Shown piece by piece: positions 1-10,639 of a DNA stretch of 64,000 nucleotides. The position numbers were made by a program, and so were the translations under genes. The first letter of the stretch is position 1, and each line of letters starts with the position of its first letter. Under the pieces are notes generated by a model, which was not told the origin of the DNA, ran no database searches, and was given only the letters and a program-made list of their open reading frames with translations. Source of the stretch: Gambelia wislizenii (Eukaryota; Chordata; Lepidosauria; Squamata; Crotaphytidae). The DNA is taken from assembly GCA_030847615.1 (NCBI GenBank), contig JAUMIR010000001.1, positions 253,149,187 through 253,213,186 on the forward strand, given 5' to 3'.

Positions 1-159
1 TTGGTTTGGTGTGTTTTTCCCACTTCCATTTGGGGGGATTTTGGGCAGTTTGAGTGGCCCTGGAGGATCCCAGGGCAGAACACTAGACTTTGGACCCACT
101 GCAGTTGCCCACTCCTGCTTTAAATGTATATGTCAATACAAAATCCAGGAGGGATTATA

Positions 160-407
160 CAGTTGTCCCTCCATATCCATGGATTTGTTATCCATGAATT
201 TAAGTTTTCATGGCTTGAAAATATTCTTTTAAAAATATTCTTAAAAAAAAAAATCCAAAAAGCAAACCTGGATTTTCCTATTTTATATAAGGGTCACCAT
301 TTTGCTATCCAATTGCATATAATGGGATTTAAGTATTCATGGATTTTGGTATCCACGGGAGGGGGGAGTCCTGGCACCAAACCCCAGTGAATATGAAGGG
401 ACAAGTG
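160..407. mobile_element. Tigger-like (Tc1/mariner) MITE
   Basis: Short non-autonomous DNA transposon without coding capacity. The left end reads CAGTTGTCCCTCCATATCC, and the right end is its imperfect inverted complement, ending GAAGGGACAAGTG. A TA dinucleotide flanks both sides (158-159 and 408-409), as expected for TA-target Tc1/mariner-Tigger elements. The CAGTTGTCCCTC end is the known vertebrate Tigger type, so family assignment rests on that resemblance. Internal sequence contains the repeated 'tatccatgga' motif in both orientations. Confidence 0.75.
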
Positions 408-451
408 TATCTTTAAATGTATATGTGGCATATTAGAGTTCTATCTGCTGA

Positions 452-986
452 CATGTCAGAGTGGTAAAATTGTTAAGAGTGTTGTACATAGACTGAGGAG
501 AGCTGGATTCAAACCTCCACTCAGATATGAAGTTTACTGGGGACTTTATCAGATGTGGCAAAAACCGCATCAGAAGAATGCTACAAGAACAAAAATGGGT
601 GACGTTACCAGACGTCATTGTCCTTCAGCAGTTCCAGGGCCATAGTGCAGGCGTGAATAACGCATCCCTTTTTATTGATGGCTTAACCCATCAATAGAAA
701 AGGGACATGTTATTCACGCCCGCACTACACCGCTGGAACAGCTGAAGGATTCGGGCATCTGGTAATGTTGCCCTTTCTGTTCTTGGAGCATTCCTGTGAT
801 GTGGTTGGGGACGCGATTTTGTGCCCTGTTCCCCCGCATCTGATAAAGTCCTGGGTGATCTGAGGGAAATCTACAGTTTTCAGCATAACCTGTCACACAG
901 GCTTGTTGGGAGAGTGGTCCCACTAGGTATATACACCATCTGAGTTCTGTGAAGGAGACGCCTGAGGCAGGATAAAAATATGACAC
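452..986 (+). mobile_element. tRNA-derived SINE split by a foldback MITE
   Basis: The head (452-541) has a degenerate Pol III A box (gtggtaaaattgttaagagt) and B box (gctggattcaaacctcc). The body resumes at 851 with ctgggtgatctgagg, then a LINE-like tail ending ggataaaaatatg near 986. The 309 bases between (542-850) are a separate inserted element flanked by CTGGG. The tail differs from the BovB-type tail of the other tRNA SINEs in this window, so this is a second SINE family with a similar head. Confidence 0.7.
542..850. mobile_element. 309-bp foldback MITE with CTGGG target duplication
   Basis: Almost the whole element is one inverted repeat. The ends are GACTTTATCAGATG and CATCTGATAAAGTC, and the centre is a hairpin of ATTGATGG / CCATCAAT with a short loop near 677-695. 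Perfect 5-bp repeats CTGGG flank it at 537-541 and 851-855. No coding capacity. Members of the same superfamily lie at 2908, 10154, 20213, 33587 and 47756. I do not recognise the superfamily; a 5-bp duplication is not typical of the commonest vertebrate groups. Confidence 0.8.
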
Positions 987-1118
987 CCTTCCTGAATACA
1001 TAGAAGTATTGACTTCGCAAGTGATGTCAGGAATGTTCAGCCTGTGAATCCACCTCTCACACAGAAAGTTGGTTGTAGAAACAGCATTGTCTCTCACCAT
1101 TTGGTAAGCTGGCTAGAG

Positions 1119-1499
1119 TTAGTGCAGGGGTTGTCAACTGCATGGGGGGCAGCAACCAATTTCCCCCCGAACCCCCACAGGCTGCACTCTCCTTACATCA
1201 AGCCAAAATTTCCTCTGCAGTTCCTCCCAAAATGGCAAAAGGAAATTATGTTATGTCACTTCCTGTTGCCATTTGGAGTGGGATTGCAAAGGAGAATGGA
1301 AGTATTTGGTGGTAGTATGGAGTTCTGGTGCACATTGGGGCCTTTCTGCATGGTTTGGGGGGCAAACATTGCCCAAAAATTCATGCTGTAAAAGTTTTGG
1401 TTTGTTTTTTTTTTTTAAGTGGAGGTTTGGGAGCCTTTGACATAATTGAGGTCTAAGGGTGGCCTACAGCCCGGTGGCCACAACTTGCCCACCACCCCT
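1119..1499. mobile_element. hAT-like non-autonomous element
   Basis: An 8-bp direct repeat GGCTAGAG flanks it (1111-1118 and 1500-1507). Near the left end is CAGGGGTTGTCAACTGCA, resembling hAT/Charlie termini, and the right end CAACTTGCCCACCACCCCT is roughly its complement. An 8-bp duplication fits hAT. No transposase sequence is visible. Confidence 0.65.
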
Positions 1500-2077
1500 G
1501 GCTAGAGCTCCCCAACTACATCTGGGGAGCTGCAAGTCCCCCACTATACTCTGCTGCAGGATTTTTTTAAAAATGGTTTCAGCAACCCACACCCAGTGCT
1601 GTTCAGACCTTCAGCTGTATGGCAGTGGACAAAATTACCTCAGGAATTTTGCCTATGGATTGCCATTTGGTCACATCTGCCTTCAAACCTCCCATCCTGT
1701 TTTGTTGTAACAAATTGTCTTCTGCTATAATGCCCTTTGTTCCGGACAACAAGCATGAATAAATAGGAAATGAGATTTATGTCTCTTCTCAAAGAGCAAA
1801 TAAAAAATAATAAAGTGTACAAATGTGTATGAAGAAGGACAGAACACAGTAAAATTGGGAGAGAAAATAACATTGCAACCAAGAGGCACAGAACTAAAAA
1901 CCCCACCCCCATTCCAGTGTACTTTTAAAAGCACACAACAAATGTAATCTTGCCTTCTGCTGCCCACTGTAACTTTGTAAAAATCTCTCTACGCTTTCCC
2001 CAGAGTCTTTACTGACATCTGGCAGATGCAGAAATAACAAAAGCCCCCACTCCCAAAAATGTTGATCATCACACACA

Positions 2078-2081
<4 letters not shown>

Positions 2082-2111
<30 letters not shown>
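2082..2111. repeat. (GT)n microsatellite
   Basis: Uninterrupted GT run of about 15 units, 190 bases from a CA run on the same strand. Confidence 0.97.
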
Positions 2112-2113
<2 letters not shown>

Positions 2114-2296
2114 ATATAGCATATATAAGAGAGAGAGTAAGTAGGGATAACATGATGGAGAGTAATTACCTTTTGCTGCCACATAGTGGCAAAAAGAGAA
2201 ATTGGCAAATACTCTCTTGGAAGGCACCACATCTTGCTTAATTTGAGAAGTCATGTCAAGATGGACATATATGCCAGCTGTAAAGCCAAGGTGCTT

Positions 2297-2297
<1 letters not shown>

Positions 2298-2330
<33 letters not shown>
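2298..2330. repeat. (CA)n microsatellite
   Basis: Uninterrupted CA run of about 16 units. With the GT run at 2082-2111 it forms an inverted pair that could anneal intramolecularly. Confidence 0.97.
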
Positions 2331-2333
<3 letters not shown>

Positions 2334-2877
2334 ACAGACACACACATTCAGAGTTAATTATCTTTAAGTTACTTACAAATCCAGGAATGGCTCTTAATTA
2401 CTCAAAAGACACATCAATCTTCCCCCCCGCCTACACAGCACAAAAATGTTTTTTCTGAGAAGATACTTGCTGTTACATGTATACATTCCACCAATTGTTG
2501 TTTTCATAGGCACATATGTACAAATTTGATATGCAAATTTAATATACAGTCCTATGCTCCCTGGGACAGTCTGTTCCAGCGGCTAGAGGATAGATTTGAC
2601 ATCCTTATCTTTGGCCAGTGACAGAGTTCTGATCTTGGAGGAGAAGAGCCCATCCTGGATCCTACTTCCAGCCCTTGTTTCCACACCCCTCACCTCTCCA
2701 ATGTCAGATTGGAGAAAAAGCAGGAAGAGCAGATCTGTCTGGTGATTATAATGGCATATTTGGTATCTATGCTAGCAGAGTACAGAGGGCTAGTGCTGAG
2801 ATTTTGTGGCTATTTAATAGGAAACTGAAAACTCATAGCTAGAACATAAAATAGAAAATGTGTGCTTATAGCTAAGG

Positions 2878-3675
2878 AGCCAGAATGGCATAGTGATTTG
2901 AGTGTTGGAGTTTATCAGACGTGGCAAAAATCGTGGGATTATGATGTCATGGTAGCGCAAATGGGCCCTTCTATTGCATGACATCATCGTCCTTGCGTTA
3001 TTACTCCATGCTCCAGCCGTGAAAAACCAGTTTCTTTTAATTGATGGATTAACCCATCAATAGATCATCAATAGCACTTTTTTGTGTTATTGAGGGTGTG
3101 TGAAACCACATCCCATTATAATTGCAAAATCACAGTGTGAATGGGCAGACCTCAGCAAGAAAACGTCCGGGTGAGAACGTGAAAACGAAGCACAGGATGA
3201 TTTTTTAAAATGATCTGTCCCGTTTAGTTTCAATGTTTTTAGGTTAGTTTCAGTGAGTTTATTTACTGTGTTAGTTAAGGTGTTTGGGTTTTTTAAAACA
3301 TGCTCGTGTCTTCTTGTAAGAACTTCTGAAATCTCGCCCATTCTAAATTCAGGGAGTAAACTCCCATTCTTGAAGTACTAGTGGCCGTGTTGTGGGATAA
3401 GTCAGTGGCGGTTTGTTCATACGATTACAGTGACATGTTATAGTAAGTGTAATAATGCCACAATGTTTCTGCTATCCTCATTTGTGGAATTACAGCATTT
3501 TTAGATGCTAGTCAAAGTCCTATGATTCTGGAGACCAGGGTTCGAATCTTCACTCGGCCATGAAATCCCACTGGGTGACCTTGGGCAAATCACATACTCT
3601 CAGCCCCCAGAAACCCTGTGAAGGGTCATCATAAGTCAGAAACAACTTGAAGGCACACAACAACAACAACAACAA
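2878..3675 (+). mobile_element. Sauria-type SINE interrupted by a MITE
   Basis: The tRNA-like A box region (gccagaatggcatagtgatttgag, about 2879-2902) is followed at 2908 by a 612-bp MITE. The SINE resumes at 3520 with tatgattctggag, a B box (agggttcgaatc, about 3538), cactgggtgaccttgg, and a BovB-like tail (cataagtcagaaacaac) ending in (AAC)n. The layout, tRNA head plus BovB tail, is that of the squamate Sauria SINE. Confidence 0.85.
2908..3519. mobile_element. ~612-bp MITE, TTATCAGAC family (type A)
   Basis: The left end is GAGTTTATCAGACGTGGC and the right end ..GTCAAAGTC. An internal hairpin attgatggattaacccatcaat lies near 3040-3062. The body matches the copies at 10154-12033 and, in reverse orientation, 33587-34138 (shared motifs: gtccgggtgagaacgtgaaaac, gagtaaactcccattctt). 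No coding capacity and no clear target duplication in this copy. Confidence 0.75.
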
Positions 3676-3957
3676 GAACGGTTACTGCTCCATGAAATTC
3701 ACTCAGGAATAGTTCAGAAGGAAGAAAAAGCCCTAGACTTGGTTACCAAGGCCCCACAGAAGTTGGCTTCTGTGCATGGAGCTATTCTAGTAGCATTATA
3801 GAGGATGCACATATCTGGCTACCTCCTCCCAACAAAGGGAAACAAGAATTGTTGACTTGTGTCTTCTTCTAAGAAAGAGGAAGAACAATTTGTAAAAGAA
3901 GTGGTCACTTTAAAAAGTCAAGAAGGAACTAGATGCCCAAGCTTTATAGCTGTATAT
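3676..3957. other. Unclassified intergenic sequence
   Basis: No gene or recognisable repeat seen between the SINE tail and the next interspersed repeat. Confidence 0.5.
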
Positions 3958-3987
3958 TAGGGATGTAATTCTTTGCTAATTTTGGCC

Positions 3988-4444
3988 AGAAACCTCTATG
4001 GCAGTTATGAATGCATAACCTAGAGTTATGCACTCATGACTGTTATGTATTCGCAATCCCTAGATAGCCCCTAGTTTAAGGGCTATGTGAGGACTGTGAA
4101 AGTCCCCCAATCCCCACTTACTGGCAAGGAGCCACTGTGATCAATGGGTCTGTGCCCTTGTGGATCAGGAAGCAGCTGGATGATGGTCTCCCCCCCCCCC
4201 ATACAAGCGATCTCCTGTGGAAGGGGGAATTGAGGCAGGGGTTCTGTTTCTGCCAGCTTCACCAGAGATCACTCATGGGGTGTGTGTCAAAACGACAGCC
4301 AGCTGCTTCTTGAGTAACACGGGGAAGGGGAGATATTGAATGCAGTGGCTGCTGCCCAGTAAGTGGGGACTGGGGGAGTCAGGCTGGGGTTCACTGCATT
4401 CCACCATAACTATGTTGCTTATGCATCTATAATCCCATACCGGA
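3988..4444. mobile_element. hAT-like MITE nested in family D repeat
   Basis: Flanked by 8-bp near-identical repeats TTTTGGCC (3980-3987) and TTCTGGCC (4445-4452), which rejoin the host repeat cleanly when removed. The ends are related inverted sequences (CCTCTATGGCAGTTATGAATG and, on the other strand, CCGGTATGGGATTATAGATG). An 8-bp duplication suggests hAT. No ORF. Confidence 0.6.
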
Positions 4445-4740
4445 TTCTGGCCTTCATTCTCAAAGGAAGGAAGGAATAATTTGAACAGTTGTCTTCCCCA
4501 CTGTGGGAAAGGCTTTGAAAACTGTGCATTTTGTGAAGACTATTCAGAGTTCAGGATGCAAATTCTACATGAAGTTCACATGCAGCATTATTTATTTATT
4601 TATTTATTTGAGCAGAAAACATCATTTTCTAGGCAGGACATTGTTTTTTCTACACAGAAAATTGTATTTCTGTGCAAGAAAAAAAGAAGCTATTCCTTGC
4701 ATAGGAAATACCACATGCAAATAATACTTCCAGAAGACCT

Positions 4741-4949
4741 AACCAGATGATGTTTAAACTGTGAATTTTAAATTGCTTTAACATGGACTGGTTTTATTTG
4801 TTTTTAAACTGATATTATGTGTTTTAATGGGTTGATGTATTTCAATCAATATGTATTTTAACCAGTATTAGTTGTGTGGAAATCTGTTGTTCTCTGCCTT
4901 GATCCATAGGGAGAGGCAGTTAGGAAATGATAACAACAACAACAACAGC
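4741..4949 (+). mobile_element. L2/CR1-type LINE 3' tail
   Basis: A T-rich 3' UTR with ctctgccttgatccatagggagaggcagttaggaa, followed by (AAC)n. This arrangement is typical of squamate L2/CR1 3' ends; only the last ~200 bases are present, so it is a severely 5'-truncated insertion inside the family D repeat. Confidence 0.6.
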
Positions 4950-5335
4950 AATATCTATGTCCTGAAAAAACTGTTTCCTATGCAGAAAATGCTGTAGTTG
5001 GGACCTTATTCTTACAAAATTCAATTTGTTGTTTTCTGTGCAGAAGATGCCATGCAAATTTTGTATAGAATAACTTCCAAACGGTGAAGATACTTTTCAG
5101 TGCAGGATTGCCCCCATCACAGTTTCCCATCACTTGAGCAACACATTTTCCAACCATTTCTTGAATATTTTTGAATATTCTTCTCATCCCTACTGTCTAT
5201 CCTCCCCCCACCTTCATTATTTGTTCCACACACTGATGTATTTTACTTCTGAGAGAGAGAATGGAGCAGGCCAGAACCAAAGCCCTCTGAGCCTTCAGCT
5301 ATGCTCCCAACATGGGAGAATATTTAGAGCAGCCC

Positions 5336-5872
5336 TAGGGCCTGTCTGCACTGGTACATTATGCTCTGAACTGACCTGGATTCAACATGATGGTGGCCAC
5401 ACATACCCAGAGTGAATCCATGTTGGAATCTAGCTGGGCCAGCTGGACTGACACTGCATCAAAACAGGATGCCCAGACATTTGCTCAACCCCCTCCACAT
5501 TGGTTGCACAGGCATCCTATTCTGACCTCATCAGAAGCAATGGTGCTGGCCAGGCTCTTGCAGGGAGCTGCTTAACTGGTGAGGCAGCAGTGGCAATAGC
5601 TCCAAAGAGGATTGACACTCTTCCCTGTGCTGCTCAGCACAGGGTAAGGAAAATGGTGCCATGTCTACATGTGGACAACTGGATTGGGCTGAATCGAACC
5701 TAATCCAGCTGTCCAACCAGCAGAGAACCAAAAGTACTCCAGAGTTTCCTATGGTTGCTCTTAAACTGGATTAATATAGTGGATTTGCTGCATGTGTTGT
5801 CTGGACACATTGCACCAGGTCCGGGATAAGTCCGGGTTTATTTCCTTACTGTAGACAAGCTTCTGGGGTATG
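5336..5872. mobile_element. Possible DNA transposon with GTCTRCAC ends
   Basis: The left motif GGGCCTGTCTGCACTGG and the right motif CTGTAGACAAGCTTC are roughly inverted, like the clearer element at 34227-35236. Internal CTGGATT motifs occur in both orientations. The boundaries and family are uncertain. Confidence 0.35.
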
Positions 5873-6660
5873 TTTCCCAGCCTAGAATGCTCCAATTCAA
5901 CTGTAGGAGTCCTTTGCCCATTTCTTAAAGTGACTCCCCACATCTAGAATGGGCAGTAGTGAGGGGAGAAATCTGAAGGAATGTAGGCTTAGTACAGTTT
6001 ATTTCCTATGCTGCTTTCTGTGTCTCATGGAAAGTGTAGAATGCAACTTTGAAGTACTTCTGAAGAAGGTCCTTAAAACTTGCTCCATTCTAATGTATCC
6101 CAAACAGGCTAAGAAGAGGGGCTGTATCTGCAGTGGTTGCTATTATCAAGCCCTTGTTCTAAAGTGAATAGCAGAGAAAATAATACTTGATGAGCTGGGG
6201 AAGAAAAACAAAAGGGTAGCATCACCATTAAATAGCCATGGGCCACTTTAAATTGCCTATTGTGGTGTTATTGTCTTTATTATCATTGTGCAACTTGTAC
6301 ATTTTCATGTTGTGGCACATAATAAAATGGCAACTCTTATTTATTTATTCCTGCAGATTTTGAAATGTGAGGGTAAATAGAAGGTAGTTTTAAAAAGAGA
6401 CAGGAGTCGTGTCATAGGTGAAACTGACCATGCTTCTCAGGAAAAGGCTGTGTTTTGACTCAAGTTCTGTAAATTGTAACTCACATAGTATTTGTGATTG
6501 TGAAGCAGCCTTTTAGGTTGTGGTTTGTGGCCCCTTGTCCTTGCCTGAGGTGTTGAATCAGGAGATTGGCTGTGCTGGCTAAAGATGGGAGCTGTGAGCT
6601 AGGAAATTCCTCATTCAGAATGTCATCACCTTACCTCAGCCAGGAAATCATTAGTCCAAA
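5873..6660. other. Unclassified intergenic sequence
   Basis: No coding region recognised. A short AT-rich patch near 6290-6355 (aataaaatgg..ttatttatttatt) may be a LINE 3' remnant but is too short to assign. Confidence 0.5.
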
Positions 6661-6662
6661 AC

Positions 6663-7025
6663 AGGGGTGGGTAACTATGGAACGACTGGCGGGGGCAGTT
6701 TTTTGCCCTCTTGGGACACTTGGGAAAGGGGGTGTCAAAAAGAGTGTCAAAAATGCTAAGAAGCCAAAAACAAAACAAAACCAGGTGGCCGGAAATCCCA
6801 TTCTGGATTTTAAAAACTGACATTTTCTCCATGTTTAAACCATGTTGGAGGACCTGTAACCTATTTTTAAAACGTATCAGTATTTCTGGAGGTTTTCAAG
6901 AGGGGCATTTCATCTTCTTCACTTTTTTTGTCCGGAAAACAGGCATCTGGATAGTCTGAAAGAGATGAGAGTTGCAAAAACAGCTTGGGGGCCCATGTAA
7001 CCCCTTTGCCCCCCCCCATCTAAAA
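6663..7025. mobile_element. Possible hAT-like element, related to 27212-27672
   Basis: The left end CAGGGGTGGGTAACTATGG and the right region CCCATGTAACCCCTTTGCCCC are roughly inverted. The left end resembles that of the better bounded copy at 27212 (AGGGATGGGCAACTGTGG). Target duplications are not clear. Confidence 0.4.
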
Positions 7026-7322
7026 TGTTGAAACCGAGGCTGTCCCAAAATTGACTTCATGATGAAACTCTTGTTACCATGTATTACATACAGTCTTTCC
7101 AAACCAGTATTGCTGAGCTTTGTGTTGTTCATGTATTTCATTCTGCTTGTTGTTTTTATTTGTACATTGCCTTGAGAGATCATTGAGTGGAGGGCCAATC
7201 CAGAAAAATGCTGAATGTATATACAGATTGATCCCTGTATGTATATGCTGAATGTATATACAGGTTGATAAGTTTCACTTATCCATGTCTGAAAAAATAT
7301 GTTCTCTTGACAGCTAAACATG

Positions 7323-7563
7323 CTGTCGGAATTTAAAACAGCATTAAAGACCTATCTCTTCCAGCAGTCATACCTAGTTGATTTTAATCTATGATTTTTA
7401 AATTGGTATTTTAAATTTATGAATGATTTTAATGTTTGCTTTAATCTTATGTGTTTTAATCTGTGTTTTAAATGATTTTATGTCATATTATATTTTAATT
7501 CATGTTGTACCCCACCTCAAGCCTTGGGGAGAGGTGGGTAAGAAATATGTTGTTGTTGTTATT
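7323..7563 (+). mobile_element. L2-clade LINE 3' end
   Basis: Starts inside the last ORF codons (a diverged WNSLP-like end reading SEFKTALKTYLFQQS) and continues through a T-rich 3' UTR. It ends ccccacctcaagccttggggagaggtgggtaagaa followed by (GTT)n. The same tail architecture is seen at 8340-8446. Confidence 0.65.
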
Positions 7564-7599
7564 GATTCAATGGCCTCAACTTCAGACATTTGTCTCATT

Positions 7600-7693
7600 G
7601 ATAATAATAGAGTTCCTTATTATCCATGGATTCTGGCATCCACAGAGGGTCTTGGAATGTATCCCCCACAGATACAGGGGTTGACCTATACTA
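7600..7693. mobile_element. Tigger-like MITE fragment
   Basis: Carries ttatccatggattctggcatcc and cccacagatacaggggttgacc, matching the right ends of the Tigger-like copies at 160 and 31270. Only one end is preserved. Confidence 0.5.
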
Positions 7694-7809
7694 AACAGAC
7701 AAGTAAATAAGATATTTTGCTGCTTCAGGTAATGTATAATACTCCCATTCCCTTAAGGATAGAAACTGACCAGAGTGGCACTTGAGTCTTACTGAGAAAT
7801 GGGTGGTAA

Positions 7810-8190
7810 AGATGTAATTCTTGGCTAGTTTAATTCTCAGAGGAACCAATGAGTAATTGTATTAATGTTCTTCTTCACAGTTTTTGAAGGCTTTCTCACA
7901 GAAAGAAGAAAATTAAAATTAATAAAATTACTCATTGGTACCCTTGAGAATGTAGTTTCTGAAGGATGTCTATAGTTCAAGACATATTTAGTGCAAGATT
8001 TGCATATGGATTTTTGCACAGAAAATAATATTTTTCTTCTCAGGAAACAGCATTTTCACAGATTATGTCCCAAACTGTGGAAGATTCTCTTCACTCCAGG
8101 ATTCTTCTCATCAGGGTTCCCCAACACTCAATAATCAGATTTTTCAACTTTTTAATATCTTCAAATATTCCTTCTATCACTAATTGTCAA
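7810..8190 (+). repeat. Family D interspersed repeat, degraded copy
   Basis: Contains gatgtaattcttggctag, ttttgcacagaaaataatat, cactccaggattcttctcatcagg and a 3' end rich in aatattccttc, in the same order as in the copies at 29208 and 41835. Confidence 0.5.
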
Positions 8191-8339
8191 AAGGACAGTC
8201 AGTATCCCCCTTTACACCTGAGGAGAGTAGCTAGCTCTGGGTCTCAGGGCAAGTGGTATGGCACAACATAGTCCATACACCCAGAAGATCAATTTGTGTA
8301 TAGGAACTCTGCTGGGTATCTTGATTTCCCTTCTCATTT

Positions 8340-8472
8340 CCTGCCACCATTTTTAAACTTTTGAGCTTGATCGTAATGACTAAATTGTTTACACTTAGGT
8401 ATCTTGGGTGCCATTTTGTGGCAGAAAGGTGAGATATTAAATAAATAAGAATAGAATAGAATAGAATAGAAT
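8340..8472 (+). mobile_element. LINE 3' tail with (AGAAT)n microsatellite
   Basis: The sequence ttgggtgccattttgtggcagaaaggtgagatattaaataaataa is a typical L2/CR1 3' end in squamates. It runs into a pentanucleotide run (agaat)n at 8448-8472. Confidence 0.55.
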
Positions 8473-9129
8473 ATCCTCATCCACTGGATGCTTATCAGTA
8501 TCCCAGATCATCAGACACTAGACTTACTAGATGTCAGAAAGGATTTTTCAAGTTGTAAGCCACCTATCACAAGAAACTGAGGACAGATAATTTCCCCTGT
8601 ATGATGTATTTCATGGATGCTGCCTCCTCATTAGCAGGCAACATCTGTTTCTTACTATAATTAGCTTACAGTTCAGCAAGTAGTTTCAGTTTCTTACACC
8701 TGTACTTACAATCAACATAGACATTTCAGAAGCACACGTGTCTCTTCTCCCCCTCCCCTTCAACTCCAGCTTCACTAGTATAAAGTATCTCGGCATATTC
8801 TATCACTTAATGCTTATGTCTGTGCGTGCATACACTTAGGACTGAAAAATATCTACTGAAATTCAAACTAGAGCATGTTGCCAGTTGCTGAGTAAAAGCA
8901 AATAATAGCCATTTGCCTAAAGACACTTGAAGAAGAATTCTTAATATTTTCAACCCCAGCCATACTGAGTTGAGCCATAAAATTTTATGTCTTGCCACCT
9001 GCACTATTGTGCTGAGAGAAGTGGGGGAAATAAAAGAAGAGGGGGCAGGCAGAAGAGAAAAAGAAGACCAGCTGGTCCTGTTGGTGAAGCATTACAACTG
9101 GGTTCTTTGGAGTGGAAGGGTGTGAGGTC
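8473..9129. other. Unclassified intergenic sequence
   Basis: No gene or clear repeat recognised. Confidence 0.5.
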
Positions 9130-9640
9130 TGGGGTCATTTCCTGCCAGGTTTGTTCAGAGCAGGAGGGGATACATAATTACACTGTCTCGCTCAGCCATT
9201 AGTGTCAAGACTCATTAGGAACCCTATCTGCTCAGCTGCAGTAGCAGCAGCACCAATAGGTACACACACACACACACATAGAGACCCAGACACACAAAAA
9301 CCAGCCAAAGTCTCCAGACTGCAGAGCTGCTTTAAGATGGGAGTTGATGGAGGGAGCAATTGTGAACTCCTCGTCTGGATAATTAGAGCCAGCAGGGAAT
9401 TGGATTGGTCAAGGCAGGGCTTTCATTTCTCTCCTTGTTGTTTTAACAGGATTGGCAGGTGCTGCTGTATTCTGAGGGTGAGGTGATGTGCCTGTGTCAT
9501 CATTCACAATGAGAAATGATCATCAATTTGCTGCGATGCTCCTGGGGTGAGCTGAGCAGGCCGACTCTGATTACTATGGTTATTAGGGCCTTGTTAGTGC
9601 AGAAGAGCAGCTCGCTTGAGGCAGTTGGCTCAGGAAGAGG
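9130..9640. other. Unique, low-repeat block; candidate conserved non-coding sequence
   Basis: A balanced-composition, non-repetitive block with several homeodomain-like TAAT cores (ggataattagagcc, cataattacac) and no sign of an interspersed repeat except a short (CA)n at 9260-9278. The open frames are short and have no recognisable domain. Calling it regulatory is only a guess from its look; conservation was not tested. Confidence 0.25.
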
Positions 9641-10153
9641 GTGGAGTTTCTGTAGGAACAGACTGTAAGCCAGAAATTTGGATGGTGGAAGTTTATTAAT
9701 GAAAGAAGCTTAGAACATTACATGCTCCCTAGGTAGGGATCCATTTATTATTTTGAGAACTGAGCAAACATACTAGAAGGATTATCCAGTATGTAAAAGA
9801 CGACAGCTTATTAGTTTTCCTTAAAGAAAAATTACAGCAGTTTGTTTTAGCCGAGTCTAATATTCAGTAAAGAAATGTAAAGTGTTTTAGTTTTGACACA
9901 TTCCTTATTGCTTATTATGTTAGTTTAGAAGATGCTTTAGTAGTTTGTGGAGGATTTATTCTCTCCCTTATATCACATTGAAGATTCAGGGCTGGATTCA
10001 AAAATTATTTCTGCCACCAGCAGTGAGCATTATTGTTAATTTTTCTATCAGTCCTTAGTTTTGTAGTATTAATGTACAATGGGAGATGAAATCCACATCA
10101 TACCTGGAAGTCATTGCATGATCCTTAATCCTCCCTCCCTCTCCTTCTCTGAG
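9641..10153. other. Unclassified AT-rich sequence
   Basis: No gene, RNA or clear repeat recognised up to the MITE starting at 10154. Confidence 0.5.
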
Positions 10154-10639
10154 GACTTTACCAGATGTGGCAAAAATAGTGGAATTACGATGTCATGCTA
10201 GCACAAATGGGCCCATGCATCACACAACGTCATCATCATCATCATAGCGTGGTTAGTCCATGCCCCAGCCACAAAAAAGGCATTGCCTTTAATTGATGAG
10301 ACAAGCCGTTAATAGATCAGCAATAGCACTTTTTTGTGGTATTGAAGGCATGCGAAACCATGTCCAAAAGCAATCGTGAGATTACAGTGTCACGAGAAAA
10401 TGTCCAGGTGAGAATGCGAAAACAAAGCACAGGATGCTCTTTTTATGAACTGTCCATTTAGTTTGCACGTGTTTAGGCTTGTTTCAGTGCTTGTGTGTTC
10501 ATTTACTTTGTTAATTTAGTTTTTTCCCCCAAGTTTTAGCTGCACTCACATAGTCTTGCGAGAACCACTGAAATCTCACCCATGCTAAATCATGGAAGTA
10601 AACTCCCGTTCTTCAAGCAATATCTCTCCTCTCTCCTCT

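Larger units (their letters stand above)
1508..2877. other. Intergenic sequence, no gene recognised
   Basis: Mostly unclassified sequence with two dinucleotide microsatellites. Short open frames here are created by the CA/GT runs and lack any recognisable domain. Confidence 0.6.
3958..5190 (+). repeat. Interspersed repeat family D (TTCTGTGCAGAAAATG-rich), with two nested insertions
   Basis: The left end is tagggatgtaattctttgctaatttt. The body holds repeated short palindromic oligomers of the type TTCTGTGCAGAAAAT, and the right end is rich in tttttgaatattctt. Similar copies lie at 7810, 14840 (reverse), 29208 and 41835. Two other elements interrupt this copy: 3988-4444 and 4741-4949. It is probably a non-autonomous DNA transposon, but the class is not proven. 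Confidence 0.6.

Noticed and set aside
2059..2458. ORFs with poly-(HT) or poly-(CV) stretches
   Set aside because: Products of the GT and CA microsatellites.
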